A stretch of DNA of 64,000 nucleotides from Xestospongia bergquistia. Its lineage: Eukaryota > Porifera > Demospongiae > Haplosclerida > Petrosiidae. The translations under genes were made by a program, and so were the position numbers. Under the pieces are notes generated by a model. The model had not been told where the DNA came from, made no database searches, and saw only the letters and a program-made list of their open reading frames with translations. Shown one piece after another: positions 47,301 through 57,869 of this stretch; the stretch's first letter is position 1; each line of letters begins with the position of its first letter. The stretch covers positions 1,054,001 through 1,118,000 of the forward strand of contig OZ014417.1 in the NCBI GenBank assembly GCA_963965975.1, written 5' to 3'.

Positions 47301-48110
47301 ATCTATATCTTTAATTGGGTAGTGTTTTTCATCATATTTGTTTCTCTCATCCAAAGAAGCTTCCAGTCGAAGGATGTTAAATCGAAAAATGATAAAGGGA
47401 AAAAATCTTTTGTTCGTCAACAGCTTATTATAGTTACAACATTGTCAATTTTATTTGGTTTGGGATGGGGTATTGGATTGTTTGCTACTCAAGATATCCA
47501 TACCAATAAGACAATACGAGACTTGTTTGCTGCATTGTTTGTGATCTTGACTGCTTTTCATGGTCTTTTTATTTTCATAATGCACTGTCTTCGCTCAAAG
47601 GAAGTAAGAAACACTTGGAAACAATGGGTTTTTATTGTTACGGGCAAAGATATCAGTCGATTTTCTTCATCAACATTTTCTCGTAAGCATAAAAAGCGAT
47701 ATGATATTGGAGTAGCTAATTCTGGAAATAATTCTTTGGGAAAATCCAGTTATGATAGTAACGTATATGTAACTCTTCAATCTTATAAACAAAAGCCTCT
47801 AAGCTCTCCTGTAGATGTCTTAATTGTAGAGAATAGAGAGGTGGAGATGGAAAGTGGTGCATTATCTGAGACAACTATCACTAAGTCATTTCCTGATGAT
47901 AAAAATGAAAAGGAAGAACTGCAAAGAAAAGAAAAGGGTACATTATCTGAGACGACATTCACTGAGTCATTTCCTGATGATAATAATGAAAAGGAAGAAC
48001 TTCAAAGAAAAGAAAAGGGTGCATTATCTGAGACGACATTCACTGAGTCATTTCCTGATGATAAGAATGAAAAGGAAGAACTGCAAAGAGAAGAAGAGGA
48101 ACAGTATTAA
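38340..48110 (+). CDS. GPCR-E: large adhesion GPCR with IgGFc-binding-like domain and seven Ig exons
   Basis: Exons: 38340-38757, 38805-38951, 39003-39185, 39332-39589, 41083-42414, 42488-42751, 42802-43110, 43163-43486, 43535-43828, 43886-44224, 44274-44393, 44439-44726, 44774-44871, 44919-45011, 45045-45210, 45257-45519, 45572-45703, 45759-45853, 45897-46344, 46393-46444, 46487-46590, 46637-46767, 46814-47076, 47127-47193, 47246-48110 (2350 aa). Order: signal peptide, N-domain, 8-Cys, EGF, Ig, a 444-residue single-exon domain resembling the IgGFc-binding protein N-terminal domain ([34 protein letters not shown]), five Ig, EGF, Ig, linker, HRM, GAIN, GPS, 7TM. The tail carries three 27-residue repeats. 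The donor after 44,393 is GC (AAG/GCAAGT). It is the fullest gene in the cluster and may be close to the ancestral form; the Ig count rests on Cys/Trp/YxC patterns. Confidence 0.85.
39590..41082 (+). other. Long GPCR-E intron with an internal duplication
   Basis: A segment of about 100 bp (CATGTATGAAAGTCAGAATT to GATATCTGTTATTACAA) occurs twice, at about 39,883 and 40,211. The same sequence type recurs in the B introns (about 2,990, 9,740 and 16,530). No exon is supported between 39,590 and 41,082. Confidence 0.6.
47856..48098 (+). repeat. Three 81-bp repeats in the GPCR-E cytoplasmic tail
   Basis: Units are 47856-47936, 47937-48017 and 48018-48098. Each encodes 27 residues of the form GxLSETTxTxSFPDDxNEKEEL. 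The other GPCRs have this segment once (VTTFTKSFPDDEVDEKEKL), so it has expanded in frame in E. Confidence 0.95.
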
Positions 48111-48621
48111 TTGAAAAAATTGTCGACTATTTTACTTAATGTGTCTAGATTTCATATTATAATTAGTTTCTATAGTAGTATTGTCTCGTTTCCATGATGT
48201 TATTTTTTAGCATTAGAAAAAATTAGCATTTTATTAAATTTAGTTACACATACTGTGTCATGCAATAATCGTGAATTTGACGCCTATTTTTGTCGTAGTT
48301 CGTATTCCATACGTGCTAGCTGTATTATTTAATTTACAATTAATATTTAATTCACTGCAAAATAAAATGGTGGACTAAGGTTGTTTGTGTGGAATTCATC
48401 ATATCTTACATACACACTGTACTCATCCTAGTCATTTGTTACATTACATAAGTTATAAATATAGTACAGTGTAAAAGCTAATTGGTTGATTTAAACATTA
48501 GCTGGTTATACAGATTACAATTGCAAAGTTATTTTTGTCAAAAAAGTAATCATAATACTGTTATCATTACTAATGTAGTACTACTTATGTAAACAAGTAA
48601 CAAGTACTGTAAACAAGCGAT
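48111..48621. other. Spacer between GPCR-E and paralogue F
   Basis: AT-rich and noncoding. Its 3' flank does not match that of GPCR-A to D, and the conserved upstream block of the other first exons is absent here. No RNA gene is recognised. Confidence 0.5.
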
Positions 48622-49806
48622 ATGTCTCTCTCTATTGTTGTCTTAGTTCTCTCTCTGCTGTCTACATTAGTAACAGCACAAGGTAATACAAATAATAATA
48701 TTATTGTAAATTAATAATCATTTTTTACTAGGTCCTCCAGTGATAACACCATCAGGATCAGTGATAGTATTACGTGGCAATGATCTATTAGTTAAATGTG
48801 AAGCTAGTGGTAATATTCTCTCCTATCAGTGGTTAGATAGTAATGGAGTTATTATCACTACTTCAAATACAAGTCCTCTACTATTGAGCATAACTAATGT
48901 GACTCAGTCTGACAGTGGAACATATATCTGCAAAATAATCTATACCAACTCAGCCACTGTGAACTCAACTATTCTTATAACAGTTGAAGGTAGTTATAAC
49001 TAGTTATAACTAAATATATGGGAGTAAACAAACAACTGATAATAAAAAGTGGGTGGGACTACATTTTTGACATGGGTATAGTAGGCATTAGTTGAAGTAG
49101 ATGCTATGACTCTTATTAAAGGAAATACAATAATCGAAATTTTTATTAATGTTCTATTAACTAAGACATTTGGTATTCTTGGTGGTAAGATGAGTCTTCC
49201 ACTGACATTACCATTATTAATGACAATATCTGACAACTCATACATTATTATTTAATGGCATTCTTTTCTTTATATAGAGATAACTCCATCCACACCACCA
49301 TCAATTGGTAATGTTAATTATCCTTACTTACTTGTTATTATTTTTGTTTTAAAGATCTTAGTATTAATCCAATGCAACATCTTTGCTAGCAGTAATAAAT
49401 GGTGATACTGCTGTTCTAAACTGTAGTGCTAGTGGTAACCCTCCTCCTACTGTACACTGGATATTTCATGGTAGTAATATAACAAATGATACTGTTAAGT
49501 ATATTGTTACAAATGGAGTCTTAACAATACTGAATGCAGAACTTAATGATACTGGAGATTATCATTGTACTGCATCTAATGTATACAAATCTGTGAGAGG
49601 CACAATTGAGTTAAAAGTTCAAGGTAACTAACTCTACACTATAAATGCATAAAATGTCTTGACTCTCATTTTATAGTACTTCCATTTTTTATTAATATTT
49701 TATCAACTAAGACATTTGGTATTCTCGGTGGTAACATGAGTCTCAACTGTACTGCTTACGGTGTTCCTAGACCTACTGTGACATGGAGAAAGAATAATGA
49801 GCACTA
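48622..49806 (+). pseudogene. Paralogue F: signal peptide plus Ig, then decaying Ig exons
   Basis: Exon 48622-48682 encodes a signal peptide of a different type (MSLSIVVLVLSLLSTLVTAQ) and ends in phase 1. It joins an intact Ig exon 48732-48989 (GPPVITPSG...[12 protein letters not shown]). Next are a deleted Ig remnant (about 49,137-49,240) and a 30-nt piece at about 49,278-49,307. The Ig exon that follows has about 5 extra bases near 49,375, which put its original start out of frame; the core ([14 protein letters not shown]...) is intact to a donor at 49,624. The last Ig exon (from 49,679) stops at TAA 49,805 after VTWRKNNEH. No membrane anchor or GPCR half follows. It may still make a short secreted Ig protein, but it looks to be dying. 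Confidence 0.7.
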
Positions 49807-50273
49807 ATACTGAAGATGATGATGACTCATTTGTAATGATAATATCTGACTGCCAATTTGAATTACTGCACATCTTTTGAAAAGACAAATATTCAATAAT
49901 AAAATGATTTCAATTAGCAATAATATTTTTAGCTAAACAATAGGTTTCATATCTTTATATAATTTTAGTTATAAACAATTAATTTCTGATCTGATTCAAA
50001 AACAGCAACTGGTTCCTATAACTAAAAGATGCTAATGTTCATTTAAATAGTAGCTGGTTCCTATAACTAAAAGATGCTAATGTTCTTTTAAATGTCAATG
50101 TCACAATAAATACCATTAGATAATATATACACTATTCAATAATCAAAATAATAAAGGAATTGTATTATGTATAAAGAATAAAAATAGTAATACTTGATAT
50201 TGCTGCTTTAATCTCTTTTTGTAAATAGATATTTCTTTAATTACGATAGTAAACAACATATGTATTACTGGTG

Positions 50274-50341
<68 letters not shown>

Positions 50342-50562
50342 ACTGATACAATGCCTTAAATATATCTATATATTTATTTAATATAAATGAATACTGCAAT
50401 TATTTTTTTGTTTATTATAATGTCAAATATACTAACTGTAACACAAACCAAATTACAATAATAGAAATGCAGTCACTGTGTCTGTATATGCATGGTACAT
50501 CAAGTGACAACAACTTTCATTTATCACCTCCAAGTGCTATTAAATGTATAAAGACAAAATTT
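49807..50562. other. AT-rich spacer with a direct repeat and a long (TA)n tract
   Basis: TGGTTCCTATAACTAAAAGA plus flanks (about 45 bp) occurs twice in a row at about 50,009 and 50,055. A (TA)n tract of about 60 bp lies at 50,279-50,339. No coding signal seen. Confidence 0.7.
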
Positions 50563-50811
50563 TCATAGCATAAATTTTTTTATTGCTTTGTGATTAAAAA
50601 TACAATGAGAATATTTGACTGATCCTAAAATTTTATTCAGATTGTCCACAAAAAATTGAAGTTGTTCACCTTCTAAACAAATTCCTTTATAATTATAGAC
50701 TATTTTGACAAGCTGCCAAATTGTTTTAGCCTCTAGAAACTCGTAGGTTTCTCTCCATACTAATACATTACTAATATAATTATATGTGTGGTGTTTACAA
50801 ATCTTATGAGA
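50563..50811 (-). other. Unrecognised 82-codon open frame without ATG at its head (possible last exon)
   Basis: The - strand is open from 50,811 to a TGA at 50,563-50,565. It reads like protein, not AT-rich noise: SHKICKHHTYNYISNVLVWR, later KTIWQLVKIVYNYKGICLEG and KILGSVKYSHCIFNHKAIKK. There is balanced composition with Trp, Cys and His, and no low-complexity run. No start codon lies near its head, so it would be an internal-to-last exon; CATAAG at about 50,801-50,806 is a weak acceptor. I do not recognise the family. A transposase fragment or a real exon of a - strand gene are both possible. Confidence 0.35.
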
Positions 50812-52794
50812 TCACAGCATGGTATTAAGGCTTGGTTTATTTAACAATTTATTGCCTTTGGTGGTCAGTTGTATGCAAATTTTGCAGCAATAAGTTAGAC
50901 AATGAAGCCATGGGGGGAGGAAGTAGAGTCAGCCACAGCCTGAGATTACTGTAGGTGAATTAAGCATATACAGACAATAAAAAGGTAGTCAGGTAGTGCT
51001 TTGTACAGGATACTGTTGATACATAATTTTGTTCAATTTTTGGAAGCAATACTTAGAGCAGAAGCTTAGTAGAAATTTGCTCTGGGTAGGCTAACTTTAA
51101 AAATTACTTTAGAGCAATGAATATCATATCTTCCAGTTCACCTTATTGAGGATTTAATATAATTGAAGTGATGCCAAAAGATTTGTTAATATTCTATATA
51201 TCAGTGGTTTACTTAACATCTGTTATTTTATCAAATATAATTATGGAATTAAAAGGTTGTATGCAAACTAAAATGATGTGTGTTTACATTAGAGCAACAT
51301 ATATTGAACAAATAGTTGATACAATCAATAACTTGTTTGCAAGCTTCCATTTCATATGGATAATGATGTCGAGTGATTATATATATATATATATGTATAT
51401 ATGTACTCTCTTAAATAGTTCCTATAAAGGCTCTACAAATAAAGAGATACAATTTACTTATTGCTGTCCTTTTTTTTAATGTATTCTTAATAAGCAAAGC
51501 CTTAACTTAATCCTTAATTATTAGCAATATTAAATGCACAGATAACAAATTTTGTACTTCATAGGGTTATGCATAATTCTTAATTAAGATATCTATTCAT
51601 CAAGTCTGTTTTTTATATTTTGAGTATTTGAATTCAATTAATATTTAAATGTAATTTAATTGAATTCAAATACTCGAAATATAAGGAATAGAATCTTTTA
51701 GATTAAGTAGATCATAAGATGACTATTGTATGACACAGAGGAGGAATGCTTTATGAACAATATCAAATAATACTGTCTGACGTGCATCTCTTTCACCAAA
51801 TGCTACACATATAATACAATTACAACAGAAATAAACATGAGATCTTATAATACATAGCTTGTTGTTTAGTTGTTACAATAATATTTAGCATAAGCATAAC
51901 ATGTTTATAATTAATGTAACAACTACTCATTAACAATCAAGTTACAAAACTTTGTCACTTATTAGTAAATTATTGTAAATTTCCTGGCATCTTTTCTAAT
52001 ACAACTGATATTTCTTTGTATCATGAACAGACTACAAACATATCAGTTTATATCATATATAAATTATACTGATATAAGTTGACTCTATATAGAATTAGTT
52101 AATAACAGCAAATGACAATATATATATGTTAATAGTTAATCATTAAGACAGTACTAACTAGTAAATCATTCTCACTATGAGACTAAAATAACTGCTAACT
52201 AACTCAATGCAACAAACTTGGAATTTTTTTTCATCAACTATGAGCTGTGATAACTCATTTAAAACATTAAAAAACATTTGAGTTGATCTTATCATCACTT
52301 ATTAACCTCATAGTTATACCTTGTATCCAAACATAGTGAGAACATGGCATGACATAATATGGACTCACAACTTATGTTGACACAATTAACAACATTATAT
52401 ACTAATTATATACTTTAGACCATACAAGTTGTATAGCTCTTATTCTAACTAATTGTTTACTGCATATTTTTAAAATGGAAACTATTTTAATATGCACTTT
52501 CAGTTTTTCACTTACAGCTAAATATTTATAATTTAATTAAAACTTTATTAAATTTTAAAAGATGAATAATCGATCTTTCATTACATGCAGGAGTCGTATA
52601 AAAGTATAAGTAGTAATGTAATGTTTAGTTTTGTTATAAATGAAAAAAAATATCTTAAATATTCTGATTAATCAGTAATTGTGTAAACAGCAATGCAGTG
52701 CTAACTCTACAAACTATTTAAACACCTCTAAGATATGACTAGAGTGTTTTTAGTTATAGTAACTTACAAAAAGTGTGTAAAATAGTAAACCTAC
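50812..52794. other. Gene-poor AT-rich stretch
   Basis: No gene supported on either strand. A 102-codon + frame from 51,171 ends in (TA)n-derived Tyr/Ile repeats and looks like chance. The stretch contains a hairpin at 51,609-51,690 and is otherwise featureless to my reading. Confidence 0.5.
51609..51690. repeat. Near-perfect inverted repeat (hairpin)
   Basis: The left arm GAGTATTTGAATTCAATTA (51,622-51,640) is matched exactly in reverse complement by TAATTGAATTCAAATACTC on the right (ending about 51,675). The match extends outward with one or two mismatches (TTATATTTTGAG versus CTCGAAATATAA). The loop is about 14 bp. No GC stem followed by a T-run, so it is not a terminator. It may be a tiny MITE. 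Confidence 0.8.
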
Positions 52795-52893
52795 GTGATC
52801 ATCTCCAGCTAGAGTTGTACAGTGACTTTCTTGAGCATCAGTGGTAGAAACTACTATTACTATTAATAGTAGTACTGACTGAAATATTTGCAT
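52795..52893 (-). CDS. Signal-peptide first exon of a - strand gene (partial model)
   Basis: Read on the - strand from ATG 52,893: MQIFQSVLLLIVIVVSTTDA, a typical signal peptide with a likely cleavage near DAQE, then ESHCTTLAGDDH. A donor follows at GTAGGT (exon end 52,795, phase 0) or four bases later at GTTTAC, which would end the exon in phase 1 like the cluster genes. No following exon could be identified between 52,794 and 49,807, apart from the unassigned open frame at 50,563-50,811. Function unknown; it may be a secreted or membrane protein, or an orphan exon. Confidence 0.5.
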
Positions 52894-53794
52894 CTTCACT
52901 GCATAAAAGTGTGACAGAGAACGTGCTGGAGAGTAGATAGCTATAACCGAAAGTCGATAGTTATTATTTTGACCATTAAAGAACTGAGCTCAGCTCTTTT
53001 CAATAGTACAGACGGTTTTCTATTGCTGCATGCGGTCTATTAATAGGATGGTGAGACACTTATTTGTCATCCTGTCTGTGCTATATATGGACATGAGAAT
53101 GTAAATAGTTTTGTCTGTGTGTGTTTTTAATTAACTGGATTTAGATATAATATAATAATTATAATAATTAAATTAATTATAGCTATCTTGTTATCATCTA
53201 AGTAAAAATTTCAAGCTCTCTCTCTCCCTCTCTCTCTATATATATTATATATTGTTACATGCATTGTAAGATTATTACAGTGTAGGAAGAAAAGTCGGTC
53301 AGGGGAAAGGGTGGTGCTAAAATTTGTGCATTCATTTTTTGTTGTACATGCATTTATATTCCCTGGCAGAAATTCAATACTTCAATGTGAGATTAATACT
53401 ATACCCTAGACTCTAATACTTTGGAATATAACTGTATTAATTTTGTATTAAAGTATGGCTTTTTTCTGCTGGGACTTTAGGCACAGCGTTCATTCATGAT
53501 GATGTATTAGGTAATGTTTTTTTTTAATATAGGTCAACCAATATTATCATTGACACTAGCATGACCAGACACTCATATAACAGAGAACTTGTAATTGTAA
53601 ATTGAGTATGTTACTTTATATCGAAGATTTTGATGCTAAAACACGACAGATGTGATGTATCGTTATTCGCAAAACATTATTAACGCGCGTTACGGTACAT
53701 ATGGGTATAATATAATTTTTTACGCGTACTACGATCACTACAATTAGAACAATATATGGCCGGAAGCGACATGACTTGAGCCTCATTTCGAGGT
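52894..53794. other. Spacer upstream of the - strand exon
   Basis: It contains a CTCTCTCTCC microsatellite (53,215-53,238) and (TA)n. A CpG-bearing patch (AACGCGCGTTACGG, TTTACGCGTAC) lies at about 53,680-53,730, unusual for this window and just upstream of the transposase fragment. No gene. Confidence 0.5.
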
Positions 53795-54504
53795 GTGGAG
53801 GATGATCTTGAGTCTAGGAAGTCTAAACTAGCAAGAGTGTTTGCTGGATATCAAGATGATATCACCGAGTTTTCTTCTTGTAATGCTACAGATGAGGTGA
53901 AATATCATTTTATAACACACATCTTTACACCGGATTCACAATACAAGTTTCCTAGGAACAATGATGGTCGAAGCTTTCAATTTCATGGTTGTCTAAGTAT
54001 CCATGGCTCAAGTACAGTCAACAAAAAAATGGAGGTTACTGCCTACCTTGTGTAATATTTGCTAAAGGCATTGGTCTTAATGCTGATCCTGGCATACTAG
54101 TGAGCAATCCACTGACCAATTTTAAGAAGGCACTTGAGATATTGGAAAGGCACTGTACAAAATTGTACCACAAAGATGCTCTTGTAAAATGGATGGTTTT
54201 GTTAGTGTTATGACTGGGAAACAGTCAAGTATTTGTGCCCAGCTAAATGATTGTGCTGCAAAAACAATAGCAATGAATAGAATGAAACTTAAATCTATTA
54301 TTGAAACCATAATTCTTTGTGCAAAACAGAATATTCCGTGTTATTTGTGTTTATATTTACAGATTTTGAACAAAATTAATATAAATTGGTAATATGCAGC
54401 AACACAATGTTACCATTGCTGAAATGCCCTATAATCTCCTGTTTGTCTGCGAATTTTTATTCCTCTGCTACATGTGAGCACCCAAATTTCTAGCTACGCC
54501 CCTG
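53795..54504 (+). mobile_element. Broken hAT-type transposon fragment (TTF-zinc-finger transposase N-terminus)
   Basis: Three consecutive frames carry one protein: 53,795-53,985 (ending near RSFQFHG), then about 53,989-54,187 (SKYPWLKYSQQKNGGYCLPC, then VIFAKG), then 54,189-54,330 (MDGFVSVMTGKQSSICAQLN onwards). The YPWL...YCLPCVIFA motif is the TTF-type zinc-finger region found in many hAT/ZMYM-like transposases. The dimerisation and catalytic parts are missing. TAGCTACGCCCCTG at 54,491-54,504 is the inverse of CAGGGGCGTAGCTA, a common hAT terminal inverted repeat, and probably marks the right end. Two frameshifts and truncation make it inactive. No matching left terminus was found. Confidence 0.7.
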
Positions 54505-55177
54505 GGAATTGCAAGCACTCTTTTGTGTTGACAGAGTATCAGTCTTCATTAGCAATCTTCAAGGCCTGAAGAAGTCATTTTATTGCTGCGATTGGCACTA
54601 ATCGGCCAGGCCGATCATTGTTCGTTTAGTTGGAAAGAATATTTGTAAGCGTTTAACGTTGTTGTTCGTCAGCTTCCAAAAGTGCTGGACAGTTTGGTAA
54701 ACAATACTTTCTCCTGTGTTCCTTTGGTCCTGTGTGACTTGTTTGGCAGTTAGTATCAAGTAGTGAAGAAACTTTGCGAAGATAAACAGTAATTCGGGAG
54801 AGAATTTGAGACGTAAACAAGTATTTTATTTATAGTTTGTGGTTAGTTTAATGCCATTAGTCAAGCTAGCTTGTGTGTTGTGTACTATAAGTTAGAAAGT
54901 AGCATTGGTAGTGTTGTTAGACCCTACCCAATGCTATGATTTATCTTTCTCCCTAGCTTCACTTTCTATCCATTTTGTCTGACCACAGAAGGAAAAGCAA
55001 CCTTCAAAGAAAAACAAACCTGAGCTGAAATAATCTATTCATAGACTAAACTAGGTTGTTACCTGAGTAACCACACCGACCTACCAATCCAAAGGAAAAA
55101 ATTTATACTAAAAAAAAACAAAGCAAGGGAAAACTATTTCTTGAATAAGACAGACTTAAAGACGATCGGAAAGAACC
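54505..55177 (+). promoter_or_regulatory. Upstream region / possible 5' UTR of the gene at 55,178
   Basis: This is somewhat less AT-rich than the flanks and has no open frame. It may hold the promoter and 5' UTR of the signal-peptide exon that follows. No specific motif can be assigned. Confidence 0.3.
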
Positions 55178-55249
55178 ATGAGTTCTTGGAGAAAATTGTT
55201 TCTACTTACTTTACTTGGGTCAGTATTTCATGCTACAGTTAGTCAAGAG
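55178..55249 (+). CDS. Signal-peptide first exon of an unknown gene (3' part not seen)
   Basis: ATG 55178 starts MSSWRKLFLLTLLGSVFHAT, then VSQE: a basic n-region, a hydrophobic core and a likely cleavage near the end. A strong donor GAG/GTAAGA follows at 55,250 (phase 0). The context AACCATGA is a reasonable start. Continuing the frame past the donor gives AT-rich intron-like residues and a stop. A possible acceptor (ATTTATTTCAG at about 55,437) leads to only about 11 residues, so the next exon probably lies beyond the retrotransposon and the window. Likely secreted or membrane protein; family unknown. Confidence 0.5.
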
Positions 55250-56584
55250 GTAAGAATGATAGTTACTATAATTATTAGTGAGATTATCTCCATATGTCTA
55301 ACTCCATTGGACTTAACAGTAATAATACATCATGTGACTTATTATCATGTCCAGCGTGTAATATTTTAGATACTGTTTTAGCGCTATACCTTGTTACTTT
55401 CTATGTAATGTGTTAATGATTTAATATTTATTTCAGTATGTCCATTTCATTGTAACACACCACACTCCTTGAGCTTATCATGATAGATAGTAATAAATAT
55501 TTTGACTAAGTCAGTCGGTTTAATTTTATAAGATTTCATTTCCTATTGTGGTCACTGACCTTGGTAATGAGGTATCCTTGGTATAGAGTTTAAATAAATA
55601 GTACACTATAGTATTAGTATGGGACTTGACCATGTGTCTTTAATTCAGAGTGCCCTTTATAAGAAATTTCACTGTAGTAATGGTTTGTTATTAATGGGCA
55701 TTAGATTAAAAAAGTCATTTCCCTTTTCTTGGAAGTTAAATTATATTTGTTTATGTCTTTATTTAATCTAAGATTAATATATCCAATATTATAATCTCTT
55801 TTATTTTCTAAAAGGAGAGTAACGGATTATGCTTTGATCTAAATAACTTAGTTAATTGTAAATTAGTCAGCTACAGCTGTATAATATTACTTTTCACATA
55901 GTGTAGTACATATTATAGCTAATGTTTTCTGATTTCTTGTTTTGTTCCATTACCTTACATGTTACTTCAAAGTCTTATCTTTTGTTTTTAATGATCTGTT
56001 AACTTAAATGGTTGTATTGACCAACAGTACTCATTGACTTGATTTTTAGTTTCTACATTAGTCTTGTCTCTTGTTTTCTTCTTTATCTCTATGCTTCATA
56101 AGACATGTTATTTACAAGAAAGTCAGTAATGCTGAATTCATGGATAAAAGAATGCCTTATCTAAACAGGCACACAATAGATATCTGGTCAGGTTAGAAGA
56201 CACTCTTAGTTGTAAGCTGTAGACTTGTGAACATGAGTGTATACACTTACACATAAACCAGTTATTACAGTGATAAAAGACAACTTAGTAAGAGGAGTGG
56301 CTTTAGTATATAATCAATACTAGAATCAGTTCTAGGTTAAAGTGTGAGGAGTGTCTGATATGATAGATCTGATAACTGTTAAGTTTGACTTGGAGTGATT
56401 CCTTATGAGATATTATGCACATAATTTATATGGAGGGTTGTCAAAACTAATACTTAGAAAACATCGATTACTTTGTGGATAATAGTATTGTAAGAATGAG
56501 AGGAATCCAATGGTATCATAGGTAATTCTTTAAGAAGTAATATTACAAAGTCATGGTTTAAAATTATAGGATATTGACAATAAA
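55250..56584 (+). other. Intron-like AT-rich DNA before the retrotransposon
   Basis: No coding signal. It is probably the first intron of the gene starting at 55,178, into which the - strand retrotransposon inserted. Confidence 0.4.
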
Positions 56585-56756
56585 TGTAAACTAACTCTAT
56601 CATTAGAACACACAAACCAGAGAGAAACACACGAATACAACTGAATAACTAACTCTACTAAAATTACAGAAAAACCACATTTATATATAGTCACTATTCC
56701 ACATGGGGTTGAAGTTAAGTGAGGTGTGGCTGAATGCGTGGGATGTAAACACTACA
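56585..56756 (-). repeat. Candidate 3' LTR of the gypsy element
   Basis: A purine run (CTGGTGGGGGAG on the - strand, 56,760-56,771) lies 30 bp past the pol stop and looks like a polypurine tract. About 4 bp on, the sequence begins TGTAGTGTTTACATCC. A TATATATAA box lies at 56,681-56,689, and GTTTACA at 56,585 could be the end. An LTR of about 170 bp is short but known in the group. The partner LTR is outside the window, so the ends are a guess. Confidence 0.35.
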
Positions 56757-56802
56757 TAACTCCCCCACCAGTGAGGAAACGAATGAAATAGTAAGTGTAA
56801 TG

Positions 56803-57869
56803 TCAAAGATCAAGACGAGTAGGAAAATGAACTTGTCGTCCAGAACGAGTAACGAATGGTGGATGGAAGTTGACAGAACTACTAGAGTTGTCCTTACTGT
56901 TTGAATTAGAAGAACCACTAGGGTCGTTATTATTGTTTGTATTAGGAGAATTGACTGTAGATAAATTAAAGTTACCAGGTAGAGACAAATAAGCTGGTTT
57001 AAGCCGATCAAGAGAAATAACTTTATGTTGTCCATTCACATTAACTGTAAAATGCTTCTTTTGACGTTTAATAACTCTGTATGGTCCATCGTAAGGACGT
57101 TGTAGTGAAGATTGTACACCATCATAACGAATAAAAACATGAGTACATGTAGAAAGAGCTGAGTTAATGTAACTCTTACGTTCCTGTGATCGAGGAGGTA
57201 CAGCTTGTAATGAGTTCATGACTGTTCTTAGACTAGTAACAAAATTAGAAGGATCGTCAGTGGATTTCAAAACAGATGGTGATAGAAATTGTCCTGGGAT
57301 ACGTAGTACAGTTCCATATACAAGCTCTGCTGCTGTACATCCTATGTCTTCTTTCAAGGTAGTCCTTATACCTAGGAGTATTAATGGTAGGGCGTCGACC
57401 CAGTGTACAGAAGATGGGAGTACTTTCAACGCCGACTTCAATTGTCGGTGAAAACATTCAACAAGACCATTGGCAATGGGATGATACCCTGTTGTACGAA
57501 TACGATGAACTCCTATGATTTTAAATAAGTCAGCCCAGAGAATGGATTCGAATTGGCGACCTTGATCTGTAGTGACAGTAGCTGGTATGCCAAACCTAGA
57601 AATCCAGTTTGCAATAAAAGCATTTGCCACTTCTTCAGCTGTAATCTCACGGAGAGGAACGGCCTCTGGCCACCAAGTAAAACGATCAATGATAGTAGAT
57701 ACATGTAGCCTTGTGAGACTGGGAGTGGGCCAACCAGATCGAGATGGAGTTTACTAAATCTGTTGTCAGGGGTAGAGAAAGAACTAAGTGGAGTAACTGT
57801 ATGACGCTGTATCTTAGATGATTGACATGCTACACACGTACGAGTCCAATTCTTAATATCTCTGTACAT
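56803..57869 (-). pseudogene. pol: Integrase (core and C-terminus), copy 1, frameshifted
   Basis: The frame at 57,513-57,869 starts MYRDIKNWTRTCVACQSSK (the CxxC half of the zinc finger) and reaches the first catalytic Asp region (KLHLDLVGPLPVSQGYMYLL). A one-base loss at about 57,690 moves the protein to the frame 56,803-57,630. That frame has the second Asp (TVTTDQGRQFES) and the Glu region (GYHPIANGLVECFHRQL), and a long Ser/Asn tail. Here VHWVDALPLILLGI is intact, whereas the other three copies have lost two bases at that point. It is nonfunctional as it stands. A chromodomain is not seen. Confidence 0.85.

Noticed and set aside
50279-50339. (TA)n tract as a functional element
   Set aside because: Simple microsatellite like many others in the window; no evidence of function.
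51171-51479. 102-aa + strand frame in the gene-poor region
   Set aside because: It ends in microsatellite-derived Tyr/Ile repeats, shows no domain and has no splice or upstream context.
53281-53310. Left terminal repeat of the hAT fragment (GTCAGGGGAAAGGG)
   Set aside because: It shares only the first six bases with the right terminus and has no matching 8-bp target duplication.
55437-55480. Second exon of the 55,178 gene after ATTTATTTCAG
   Set aside because: In the required phase it gives only about 11 residues and a stop. A Cys-containing reading exists only in a phase that does not fit the exon 1 donor.
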